Source of the DNA: Anaerolineae bacterium
Lineage (GTDB): Bacteria > Chloroflexota > Anaerolineae > Aggregatilineales > Phototrophicaceae
NCBI GenBank assembly: GCA_020849765.1
Contig: JADLAY010000005.1
Span: forward strand, 61,987 to 125,986
Reading direction: 5' to 3'
DNA length: 64,000 nucleotides
Numbering within the stretch: the first letter of the stretch is position 1; every line of letters starts with the position of its first letter. This document shows, in pieces, positions 37,813 to 45,868 of this stretch. A model generated the notes under the pieces. It searched no databases. It saw nothing but the letters and a program-made list of their open reading frames with translations, and was not told the origin of the DNA. Both the position numbers and the translations under genes were made by a program.

Positions 37813-39399
37813 ATGAAGATCTCCGCCTTGCTCCGCACAATCCTGGTATTTTCAATCATCACCCTATTGGTCGGCAGCGTCGCGCTGACGCAGGCACAAG
37901 ATGCGGAAAACGTCCTTGTGATCGCCATCGCCAGCGACATTGAAACGGTCGATCCGCCCTTCTCCACCTTCCAGCGGTCGAACGAAACCAACTACAACGT
38001 CTATGACCAGTTCTTCAAGTATGCCGTGGTCGATAGCGGCCAGGGCTATGCCGTCGCCGATACGGGCACCATCGAAGGCTCGTCGGTCGAGAGCTGGGAA
38101 TGGGTCGACGATCTGACGCTCGTCATGCACATCCGCGAAGGGATGACGTTCACCGGGTCGGGCAATCCCGTCACGGCGGCGGACTTCATCTACTGGTACG
38201 AGCGCGCCCTGGGCACCGAAGCTGGGACGTTGTGGAACGTCAATACCGGCAGCATCGAGAGCTTCGAGCAGACCGGCGACTACGAGGTGACGGTGCACTT
38301 CACGCAGCCCAGCCCGTGGTTCTTCTTCCTGTTCCGCGATCAGTCGCAGGCGCCGCAGGATTCGCTCGTCGCTAAAGAACAGGCCACCGACGATGATCCC
38401 TGGGCCGCACAGTGGCTGGCGAAGAATGCCATCGGCTCTGGTGAGTTCTACATCGAAAGCTGGGAACCGGGCGTCGAGATGGTGCTGCGCGCCAATCCTG
38501 ACTACTGGGCAGGCAAGGCCTTCTTCGACCAGGTCATCCTGCGCATCATTCCCAACTCGGCAGATCGCGCGCTGCTCCTGAGCGAAGGTGAAGTGGACAT
38601 CGCCACGGACCTCAGCACCGAAGAACTGGCCGAACTGCGCGGCGCGGAAGGCGTCAAGGTGCTCTCCGTCCCCACGCGCAACCAGATGATCATGGGCTTC
38701 AATGTTCAGCAGGCGCCGTTTGATAACCCGCTCGTACGCCAGGCGCTGACCTACGCTGTGCCCTACGCCGACATCATCGCCGGTGTGTTCAACGGTAACG
38801 GTCTCGTCTCCGAAGGCCCGATCCCGGTCGGCGGTCAGTATCACGACAGCAGCCTGTGGACCTACAGCACCGATCTCGATCAGGCGCGCGCGCTGCTCGA
38901 ACAGGCGGGCGTGGCGGATGGTTTCGAGTTCACGCTCGACATCGCGTCCGGCTCGCCGGTCACCGAGCAGATCGCGATCATCCTGCAGGATGCCTTCGCG
39001 CAAATCGGCGTGACCATGAACATCAATCCGCAGTCGTCCTCGGAATTCGCCGAGCAGTTGGGCACGCTCGAACATCAGGCCTGGATGCGCGACCTGCTGT
39101 GGTACGTCGACGATGCCGGTTACACGGGCAAGCTCTTCTTCGAGACCGGCGCCGTGGCCAACTGGATGGGTTACAGCAACCCGGACCTCGACGCAGTCAT
39201 CGATGAGCTGTCTGTCACCCTCGACCCGGATCGCAAGGCGGAACTCGCCGCCCAGTACCAGAGCATTCTGATCGAAGATGCTCCGGCGCTCTACGTGGCC
39301 GAAATGCCGTTCGAGATCGCCATGCGCGACGACATTCAGGGCTATGTGCAGCTGCCCGACAATCTGCTGTGGTACTATCCGCTCTCCCGCGGGGAATAA
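37813..39399 (+). CDS. ABC transporter substrate-binding protein, peptide/nickel/opine type (family 5)
   Basis: The 528-residue product has a signal peptide ending near TQAQD, with no lipobox cysteine seen. The SBP family 5 pattern follows: DIETVDPPFSTFQRSNETNY, the VTAADFIYWYERAL helix, and repeated lobes including LVRQALTYAVPYADIIAGVF. An AAAGGA ribosome site precedes the ATG. Members bind oligopeptides, nickel chelates, opines or glycosides. A strong hairpin separates it from the permease gene, as expected for a protein made in excess over its transporter. Confidence 0.93.
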   Translation: MKISALLRTILVFSIITLLVGSVALTQAQDAENVLVIAIASDIETVDPPFSTFQRSNETNYNVYDQFFKYAVVDSGQGYAVADTGTIEGSSVESWEWVDDLTLVMHIREGMTFTGSGNPVTAADFIYWYERALGTEAGTLWNVNTGSIESFEQTGDYEVTVHFTQPSPWFFFLFRDQSQAPQDSLVAKEQATDDDPWAAQWLAKNAIGSGEFYIESWEPGVEMVLRANPDYWAGKAFFDQVILRIIPNSADRALLLSEGEVDIATDLSTEELAELRGAEGVKVLSVPTRNQMIMGFNVQQAPFDNPLVRQALTYAVPYADIIAGVFNGNGLVSEGPIPVGGQYHDSSLWTYSTDLDQARALLEQAGVADGFEFTLDIASGSPVTEQIAIILQDAFAQIGVTMNINPQSSSEFAEQLGTLEHQAWMRDLLWYVDDAGYTGKLFFETGAVANWMGYSNPDLDAVIDELSVTLDPDRKAELAAQYQSILIEDAPALYVAEMPFEIAMRDDIQGYVQLPDNLLWYYPLSRGE

Positions 39400-39425
39400 T
39401 CCGATCGAAGACTAATTGCACGTCC

Positions 39426-39464
39426 GATTGTGTAGGGGCTGCCATCCGGCGCCCTTACACAATC
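39426..39464 (+). promoter_or_regulatory. Intercistronic hairpin between binding protein and permease genes
   Basis: GATTGTGTAGGGGC (39426-39439) pairs with GCCCTTACACAATC (39451-39464) over 14 bp with one G-T pair. No T-tract follows. Such a structure would protect the upstream message from 3' decay or cause partial termination, lowering permease output relative to the binding protein. Confidence 0.65.
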
Positions 39465-39483
39465 CTAGTAGAGGGTCGGAGCA

Positions 39484-40512
39484 ATGCTCGACACCACGCG
39501 CGAATGGGGGTTCTTCCTGGCCCGGCGCCTGGGTTTCTTCGTCGTCTCCCTCATTCTCGTTTCGATGATCACGTTTGGCGTCACCAACATGCTGGGCAAC
39601 CCGGTCTTCTTGCTGGTGGGCACACGCTACACGGAAGAACGCCTCGAAAACGTGACCCGCGAGCTTGGGCTGGATAAACCCATCACTGAACGTTACATCA
39701 ACTACATCGGCAACCTGCTGCAAGGTGACTTCGGCATCTCGCGCTATACCTTCAACCCGGTCCTGGATGACATCCGTGGCCGCTTGCCCGCGACCCTCGA
39801 GCTTTCGACCTATGCGCTCATCCTCGGCGTCTTATGGGCGGTCCCGGCGGGCATCATCGCCGGGTTACGCCCCAACAGCCTGTTCGCTCGCTTCGTCGAT
39901 TTCGTCGCCCGCGCCGGGGTCTCGATGCCGGGCTTCTGGTTCGGCCTGCTGTGTATCTTCTTCTTTTACGCCGAACTGCATTGGTTCCCTGCGCCACTGG
40001 GACGCATTCCTCGCCAGGTTGGTGCGCCGGACGTCATCACCGGCTGGTACACCATCGACTCGCTGCTGACCGGGGACGCGGAGAAATTCATCGCCAGCCT
40101 GCGGCAGTTGTTCTTGCCCGCCTTCACGCTTGCCATCACGACCAGCCCCAGCACGCTGCAAATCACGCGCAACAAGATGCAGGAAGTGCTCGGCAGCGAT
40201 TACGTCCGCGCGGCCCGTGGCTTTGGCCTGCCCGCGCGCATCATCAACCGTTACTCGGTTAAGAACATCCTCGCGCCCGTCATCACCATGATCGCGATGA
40301 CGTATGGCTTCCTGCTCAGCGGCACGGTGCTAGTCGAGGTCATCTTCAGTTGGCCCGGCCTGGGTTTGTACGCCGTCGATGCGATGAACCATTCCGATTA
40401 TGAGCCGATCATGGGCGTCGTCTTGCTCAGCGCGGGCTTCTACCTGTTCATCTACTTCGTCGCCGATATCCTCAATGCGCTGCTCGATCCGCGCGTCAGG
40501 CTGCAGGAGTAG
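39484..40512 (+). CDS. ABC transporter permease, DppB/OppB-like
   Basis: The 342-residue protein has six predicted spans. The N-terminal LARRLGFFVVSLILVSMITFGV and the loop GLDKPITERYINYIGNLLQGDFGIS are hallmarks of DppB-type permeases. The cytoplasmic coupling motif is DYVRAARGFGLPARIINRYS (the EAA loop). It lies three bases upstream of the DppC-like gene. With that protein it forms the translocation pore. Confidence 0.95.
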   Translation: MLDTTREWGFFLARRLGFFVVSLILVSMITFGVTNMLGNPVFLLVGTRYTEERLENVTRELGLDKPITERYINYIGNLLQGDFGISRYTFNPVLDDIRGRLPATLELSTYALILGVLWAVPAGIIAGLRPNSLFARFVDFVARAGVSMPGFWFGLLCIFFFYAELHWFPAPLGRIPRQVGAPDVITGWYTIDSLLTGDAEKFIASLRQLFLPAFTLAITTSPSTLQITRNKMQEVLGSDYVRAARGFGLPARIINRYSVKNILAPVITMIAMTYGFLLSGTVLVEVIFSWPGLGLYAVDAMNHSDYEPIMGVVLLSAGFYLFIYFVADILNALLDPRVRLQE

Positions 40513-40515
40513 CTG

Positions 40516-41397
40516 ATGAGCGCCATCCCTCAGTTGCAGGACGATTTCGTCGTTATCCGCCGCCCATCGCTCTATCGCCGTCTGGTCGAGGCGAATGGCG
40601 CCTGGCGCGTCAACCTCAACCTGGCGATCCTGATCTTCATCATTGTGCTCGGCGTTATCGCCCCGCTGCTGCCGCTGCAAAATCCCGTCAAGCCACTGCC
40701 GCTGGAACGGCTCAATCCACCCTCGGCGGAACACTGGTTTGGCACGGATACCAACGGCATGGACGTGTTCTCGCGCACGATCCACGCCATTCGCATCGAC
40801 TTCACACTCGCGATTTCATCGGTGGTCATCGGCGTCGTCATCGGCGCGCCGCTGGGCGCCATCTCCGGTTATTACGGCGGACGGATCGATGACGTGCTGA
40901 CGCGGATCACCGAGGTACTTCAAGGCTTCCCGCAAATCCTGTTCGCGATGGCCGTGCTGGCCGCGGCCGGAAACTCGCTGATCAATCTGATCCTGATCAT
41001 CGCCTTCTACAACATCCCGGTCTACAGCAAGATGGTGCGCAGCGTCGTCGCGCCGCTGCGTGAGGTCGAGTTCGTCCAGGCGGCGAAAGTCGCCGGTAAT
41101 CGTCCGATCGCGGTCGTCTTCCGCCACATCATCCCCAACGCGCTGGTGCCGGTCTTCTCACAGTTGCCGTTGAGCTGCGCCTACGCCGTTCAATTGATCG
41201 CGGGCTTGAGCTTCATCGGCCTGGGCGTCTCGATTCCGACGCCGGAATGGGGCGCCATGATTCAGAACGGCGCCAGCCAGATCGTGTTTGGCAAATGGTG
41301 GGTCTCCGTCTTCCCCGGGCTGGGCTTGTTCTTCTCAGTCTGGGTGCTCAATAACGTGAGCGACATCCTCAAGAGTCTCGTGGTTCGCAGGGCATAG
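40516..41397 (+). CDS. ABC transporter permease, DppC/OppC-like
   Basis: The 293-residue product has an N-terminal cytoplasmic segment, the DppC-family WFGTDTNGMDVFSRTIHAIR motif after the first span, and the EAA coupling loop EFVQAAKVAGNRPIAVVFRH. The C-terminus ends ISIP-like: GLGVSIPTPEWGAMIQNGAS. It starts 3 bases after the partner permease and is followed three bases later by the first ATPase gene, so stoichiometric co-translation is likely. Confidence 0.95.
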   Translation: MSAIPQLQDDFVVIRRPSLYRRLVEANGAWRVNLNLAILIFIIVLGVIAPLLPLQNPVKPLPLERLNPPSAEHWFGTDTNGMDVFSRTIHAIRIDFTLAISSVVIGVVIGAPLGAISGYYGGRIDDVLTRITEVLQGFPQILFAMAVLAAAGNSLINLILIIAFYNIPVYSKMVRSVVAPLREVEFVQAAKVAGNRPIAVVFRHIIPNALVPVFSQLPLSCAYAVQLIAGLSFIGLGVSIPTPEWGAMIQNGASQIVFGKWWVSVFPGLGLFFSVWVLNNVSDILKSLVVRRA

Positions 41398-41400
41398 CTG

Positions 41401-42426
41401 ATGGTGCTGCTCGATATTCGCAATCTCTCAATCGACTTCCACGTCGGCAAAGACATCGTCCATGCGCTGCGCGACGTCAACATGCAGATCAAAGCCGGGT
41501 CGCGCACGGCCATCGTCGGCGAAAGCGGCTCCGGCAAGTCCGTCACGTCGCTGGCCGTCCTCCGGCTGCTGCCCACGACCGCGCACGTCGAGAGCGGCGC
41601 CATCGACTACGATGGTCGCGACCTGCTGACGTTGAACGAGTCCGAACTGCACACCGTGCGCGGCAGAAAAATCGCCATGATCTTTCAGCACGCCATGGCC
41701 TCGCTCAATCCGCTCTACCCCGTCGGCCAGCAGATCGCCGATATCTACCGCCATCACTTTGGCGGCAGCAAGCAGGATGCCTGGGCGCGGGCGGTCGAAG
41801 TCCTTGGCGAGACAGGCATCCCCAATCCCGAAGCGCGCGCTCGTGACTATCCGTACCAGTTTAGCGGTGGCATGGCGCAGCGCGTCCTCATCGCTATGGC
41901 GTTGGTGTGCAAGCCCGCCCTGCTCATCGCCGACGAGCCGACCTCCGGCCTCGACGTGACCATTCAGACGCAGGTGCTCGATCTGATCGAGCGCGTCGTC
42001 GCCGAACTCGATGCGACGCTCATGCTCATCACCCACGACATCGCCGTCGTCTACGCCACCTGTGATCGCGTCATCGTCATGTACGCGGGCAAAGTGATGG
42101 AGTCCGGCACGCTCGATCAGGTCTTCGGCAGGTCGGCCAATCCATACACGATCGAACTGCTCAAGTGCTTCGAAGAGACCGGCGTCGACCAGATGCCGTT
42201 CATCCCCGGCCGTGTGCCGGACATGCGCGACACGTGGCCGGGATGCAGCTTTGCCGTGCGCTGCCTGTTCGCCAAGGAAGTCTGCCACCAGCAGGAGCCG
42301 CCCGTGATCGAGCTTGAGCCGGATCATCTGTCGGCCTGCCACTTCGCGCGTGAGTTGCAGACGCAAGGCGTGCAGGTCGCGCCCGCAGCTGACGGTGGCG
42401 AGCATGGTGAGGAGATGTCCTCATGA
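41401..42426 (+). CDS. ABC transporter ATPase, DppD/OppD-like
   Basis: The 341-residue product carries Walker A GESGSGKS, signature FSGGMAQRVLIAMALV and Walker B LLIADEPTSGLD. It also has the C-terminal oligopeptide-transporter extension (PGCSFAVRCLFAKEVCHQQE), whose cysteines in some members hold an iron-sulfur cluster. It powers import with the DppF-like partner, which overlaps it by ATGA. Confidence 0.95.
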   Translation: MVLLDIRNLSIDFHVGKDIVHALRDVNMQIKAGSRTAIVGESGSGKSVTSLAVLRLLPTTAHVESGAIDYDGRDLLTLNESELHTVRGRKIAMIFQHAMASLNPLYPVGQQIADIYRHHFGGSKQDAWARAVEVLGETGIPNPEARARDYPYQFSGGMAQRVLIAMALVCKPALLIADEPTSGLDVTIQTQVLDLIERVVAELDATLMLITHDIAVVYATCDRVIVMYAGKVMESGTLDQVFGRSANPYTIELLKCFEETGVDQMPFIPGRVPDMRDTWPGCSFAVRCLFAKEVCHQQEPPVIELEPDHLSACHFARELQTQGVQVAPAADGGEHGEEMSS

Positions 42427-43253
42427 TGGCAGCACCCACGCCGTTGATCACCGTCGACGCCGCGACCAAGACCTACAAACTGCGCAGCCGCAGCCTGCGC
42501 CGCGTCAACATGACTGCGCTCGATCGCATTTCGCTCGTCATCAACCGCGGCGAAACCGTCGGTCTGGTCGGCGAGAGCGGGTCGGGAAAATCGACCCTGG
42601 GCCGCGCCATCCTGCACCTGACCGATCTCGACTCCGGCAAGATCGTCTATAACGGCAACGAGATTCAAAGCCTGAGCGAGAGCGAGTTTCGACCTTATCG
42701 ACGCAAGCTGCAGATGGTGTTCCAGAATCCGCTGACGTCGTTCAACCCGATGATGACGATGGAATCCGCCCTGCTCGACTCGATGCGCCTCGTCAGCGAA
42801 CTCGACCTGAATACCAAGCGCCGCCGCGTCCTCCAACTGCTCGATCAAGTTGAACTGAGCAGCCGCTTCGCCACGCTCTATCCGTACGAGATGAGCGGCG
42901 GCCAGCTTCAGCGCGCCGCCATTGCCCGCGCCCTGGCTCCCGACCCCGACTTCATCTTTCTGGATGAGCCGACCGCCGCGCTCGACATGTCCATCCGCGG
43001 GCAGATCATCAACCTGCTGCTGCGCTTGCAGCGGGAAACCAGCGTCAGCTTCATCTTCGTTTCGCACGACCTGCGCCTGATCCGCTACATCGCCGATCGC
43101 GTGCTCGTTATGTATCAGGGGCAGCTCGTCGAATCGGGCGACAAGGCGCAGATCTTCGATCATCCGCAGCACGCTTATACGCAAAAACTCTTATCCGCCA
43201 CCTTTGTCGGGCAGGCAGAACGTGCGCAAGCCCGCTCGCGCACCGAAACGTGA
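42423..43253 (+). CDS. ABC transporter ATPase, DppF/OppF-like, short form
   Basis: The 276-residue product has Walker A GESGSGKST, signature MSGGQLQRAAIARALA and Walker B FIFLDEPTAALD. It stops soon after HPQHAYTQKLLSATF, so the C-terminal oligopeptide domain found in most DppF/OppF proteins (usually 320 residues or more) is missing. The reading frame shows no sign of damage, and short forms are known. It completes the importer core. Confidence 0.93.
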   Translation: MMAAPTPLITVDAATKTYKLRSRSLRRVNMTALDRISLVINRGETVGLVGESGSGKSTLGRAILHLTDLDSGKIVYNGNEIQSLSESEFRPYRRKLQMVFQNPLTSFNPMMTMESALLDSMRLVSELDLNTKRRRVLQLLDQVELSSRFATLYPYEMSGGQLQRAAIARALAPDPDFIFLDEPTAALDMSIRGQIINLLLRLQRETSVSFIFVSHDLRLIRYIADRVLVMYQGQLVESGDKAQIFDHPQHAYTQKLLSATFVGQAERAQARSRTET

Positions 43254-43344
43254 GGACGAAACACCACGATCTGAATCGAAAGCCCAGACTCAACAAGACA
43301 TTTCTTTGCGTCCACGATGAATCGCTATCAGCAGGAGTAAACTC

Positions 43345-44370
43345 ATGGACCTCGTACTCGGCAGCGCCGATCTTGTCGCTATGTTTATTGAAGAACTGCG
43401 CCTGTGTAAGGTGAAGCCGGGCGAAACCGTCCTCATCTTCACCGACCCGCAGTACATTCGCCCGGACTATCCTCCAGCGGCCTTTGCCGCCGCCCGCGCG
43501 CTCGGCGCAGAAGCCTACATTCTGGTGTCGCAGGGCGACCAGAAGATGGAAGATGCGCTCGTGCGCGCGACCTGGCAGAATGCCAGCCTCATCCTCGGCA
43601 TGAGCATGATTCCGCGCGGCATCGGCTCGTGGATGTACACCGAAACGCACAACGAAGCCCTGCGTGCTGGCGCACGCGTGCTCATGGTGCAGGAACCGCT
43701 CGAAGTGCTCAAGCGCATGCTGCCCAATGAGACGATCCGCCGCCGCGGCTTGCTCGGTGCCAAACGCTTGCAGGCAGCCAAAGAGATCCACGTGACCGAC
43801 GATGTCGGCTCGGACTTCATCCTGCGCAAAGACGGGCGCAAAGCCATGTACCAGTGCGGCATCGCCGACGAACCCGGACGTTGGGATCACTTCCCGTCGG
43901 GCCTCGTCACCTGCGCGCCGCTGGAAGACAGCGCCGAGGGCATCTACGTCATTCGCCCCGGTGACTCTCTGCTCGGCGCCTGGCATCACGCCTCGGAGAA
44001 GGTCACGCTCACGCTCGAAAAAGGTCGCATCACCAGGGTCGAAGGCGGGCGCGATGCCTACGAACTGCAAGCTTACATGGATCGCATCAACGACGATGGC
44101 GCCTACCGCTTCTCGCACGCGGGCTGGGGCATCGACGACCGCTGCGATTGGAGCCACAACGGCATGGATACCGAATCGCTCTACGGCACGGTCATGGTCT
44201 CGATCGGGCGCAACATCTTCGATGCCCCGGCGGATTACAGCGGCATGAAAGGCGAGAATTACTCGAACGCGCACTTCGATATCTGCTGCCGCCGCAAGAA
44301 CCTGTATCTGGATGGCGAACTGATCGTCCGCGACAATGAAACCTTCGCCGTGCCGGATCTGGATTTCTAG
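43345..44370 (+). CDS. NicX / aminopeptidase-T-like metalloenzyme
   Basis: The 341-residue product resembles the M29-related group that includes the iron dioxygenase NicX (2,5-dihydroxypyridine 5,6-dioxygenase). His258 (FSHAGWG), His310 and Asp312 (NAHFDI) have nearly the spacing of the NicX iron ligands reported as His265, His318 and Asp320. The N-terminal half (GETVLIFTDPQYIRPDY) is the Rossmann-like domain of the family. GCAGGAG precedes the ATG. It closes the LacI-Dpp-type operon, 91 bases after the last ATPase gene, so it may act on the imported compound. Ring cleavage versus peptide hydrolysis cannot be settled from sequence. Confidence 0.75.
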   Translation: MDLVLGSADLVAMFIEELRLCKVKPGETVLIFTDPQYIRPDYPPAAFAAARALGAEAYILVSQGDQKMEDALVRATWQNASLILGMSMIPRGIGSWMYTETHNEALRAGARVLMVQEPLEVLKRMLPNETIRRRGLLGAKRLQAAKEIHVTDDVGSDFILRKDGRKAMYQCGIADEPGRWDHFPSGLVTCAPLEDSAEGIYVIRPGDSLLGAWHHASEKVTLTLEKGRITRVEGGRDAYELQAYMDRINDDGAYRFSHAGWGIDDRCDWSHNGMDTESLYGTVMVSIGRNIFDAPADYSGMKGENYSNAHFDICCRRKNLYLDGELIVRDNETFAVPDLDF

Positions 44371-44412
44371 CTCCTGAGCGCCCTGCACACGCTCAGTTGC
44401 GAAAAGGGAAGG

Positions 44413-44461
44413 AGACCCCGCTCGGCGCCAGTCATTCCGCCGGGCGGGGTCTTCTGCTTTT
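44413..44461 (+). terminator. Rho-independent terminator after the NicX-like gene
   Basis: AGACCCCGC (44413-44421) pairs with GCGGGGTCT (44444-44452), extended inward by CGGCG/CGCCG, and is followed by the T-rich tail TCTGCTTTTG. It closes the operon that begins at 36686. Confidence 0.78.
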
Positions 44462-44530
44462 GTCCGGCTCCCTCGGCTGCCACGAAGTTCCTCCCACGAT
44501 AATCGCAGTTTCACCGCATGCAAATCCACT

Positions 44531-44571
44531 TTGTGTGAGGGTCAACTCTGCGTTGCGTGAGGCTCAAACTC
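44531..44571. promoter_or_regulatory. Tandem 18-bp direct repeat upstream of iron-uptake genes
   Basis: TTGTGTGAGGGTCAACTC (44531-44548) recurs as TTGCGTGAGGCTCAAACTC (44553-44571) with two substitutions and one inserted base. The copies are offset by 22 bp, about two helical turns, as expected for a dimeric regulator binding one DNA face. It sits in the 351-base gap between the terminator at 44413 and the EfeO-like gene. No Fur-type palindrome is evident there. Confidence 0.5.
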
Positions 44572-44721
44572 CCTTTGTTTCCGCTGAAACTACACCGCGC
44601 AAGCCGTGAAATTCGTCGTTTTACACCCCTTGTGGACGCAGGCGGCGCGCATCCCCTATCATGACCCTAGTCCGCATCGATGCACTTATCGTCAAAACGA
44701 AGTCGAAGGAAGCCTTTCCGC

Positions 44722-45771
44722 ATGAATCGTAAACTGGCACTTCTGGTGTTGATAATTTTGATCGTCCCCATGGCCGGGGCGTTTGCACAGGACGAGACAA
44801 CGACGAGCGTCGACGCGATCAAGGAATATCTCGTCGAGCACGGCGGGGCGATGCTCGAACACGTCAACACCATTCAGGCCGACGCGCAAGCCTATTACGA
44901 CCTGCTCGCCGCCGCCGATTTTGATTACGCCGCTGCCTGGGATGCGCAGGCGGACGCGATCACCGAGCTGGTCACGGATGCGCGCGCCGAATTCATCCTC
45001 GCGCACAACGATTACGAGCTGATCGAGGGCATCGTCGCCGGTGTACCCTCGCTGGCCGATTTCGACGTCTGGATCGACGCCGGGCCGACAGGCGAGGAAG
45101 ACCCCGAAGAAGCCCACGACTGGACGCTCACACTGGATGATGGCCGCGAGTTCGTCCAGCCGGGCAACATCTTCCACTGGCTGCTGGAGCCGACCCTGTG
45201 GGGGACGATTGACGAGCGCACCGGCCTGCGCGTCGATTTCGACGGCAACGGCCAGGATGAACTCGGCGACGCGCTGCCCGACGCGCACTACTTCCTCGGC
45301 ATCGCCGACGCGTTCGTCACGGCGACGACCGAGTTGAACGACGCCATCGGCGCCTGGACGCCCTCGCTTGAAGACAGCTTCACCGCCCTCGTGACCATGA
45401 TCCCGACCATGGGCGACTATTTCCAGGAGTGGAAGAACTCGACTTTCGTCGCCGGTGACGATCCGCGCTTCGTCGCTCAGTCGCGCCTGGTCGACGTCAA
45501 GGGCATCGCGACCAGCCTCGACGTCATCTACGGCAATGTCGGCCCGCAGGTCGCCAGCCAGGATACGACGCTCGACGAGCAGATCAGCGCCGGGTTCGCA
45601 GACCTGCTCACCTTCCTCGACGACACGCGCGCGACCGAGCTTGAAGGCGATCGCTTCAGCGCCGAAGAAGCCGATCTGCTCGGCGAACAGGCGCAGGTCA
45701 AGGCGGACAGCCTGGCGGCGCTCGTCGGCCAGGGCGCGGCCCTGCTCGAACTCGATCTGCCGCTGGAATAG
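44722..45771 (+). CDS. EfeO/imelysin-like iron-uptake lipoprotein-type component
   Basis: The 349-residue product has a signal peptide (MNRKLALLVLIILIVPMAGA, cleaved near FAQ) and an all-helical, acidic mature part. The region SRLVDVKGIATSLDVIYGNV and the late helices resemble the imelysin/EfeO domain that binds iron next to FTR1 permeases. The classical HxxE metal motif is not obvious. I chose ATG 44722 because of AAGGAAG upstream; 14 earlier codons would precede the signal peptide. Assignment rests largely on the FTR1 gene that follows. Confidence 0.68.
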   Translation: MNRKLALLVLIILIVPMAGAFAQDETTTSVDAIKEYLVEHGGAMLEHVNTIQADAQAYYDLLAAADFDYAAAWDAQADAITELVTDARAEFILAHNDYELIEGIVAGVPSLADFDVWIDAGPTGEEDPEEAHDWTLTLDDGREFVQPGNIFHWLLEPTLWGTIDERTGLRVDFDGNGQDELGDALPDAHYFLGIADAFVTATTELNDAIGAWTPSLEDSFTALVTMIPTMGDYFQEWKNSTFVAGDDPRFVAQSRLVDVKGIATSLDVIYGNVGPQVASQDTTLDEQISAGFADLLTFLDDTRATELEGDRFSAEEADLLGEQAQVKADSLAALVGQGAALLELDLPLE

Positions 45772-45793
45772 ATGCTGCAGATTTGAATCTGGC

Positions 45794-45831
45794 ATGAAGG
45801 TGCGGATGCAGTTACCATGCCGCGCCTTCGT
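45794..45831 (+). promoter_or_regulatory. Intercistronic hairpin between EfeO-like and FTR1 genes
   Basis: ATGAAGGTGCGG (45794-45805) pairs with CCGCGCCTTCGT (45820-45831) through G-T pairs at two positions, with a 14-base loop and no T-tract. It lies 22 bases after the EfeO-like stop codon and may set the ratio of binding protein to permease. Confidence 0.55.
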
Positions 45832-45868
45832 GCGTATGCAACGATAGGGATGGTTTGGAGACAACGAC

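Noticed and set aside
43108..44529. 473-codon leftward ORF opposite the NicX-like gene
   Set aside because: Mirror frame of a gene with conserved metal-ligand spacing, ribosome site and terminator.
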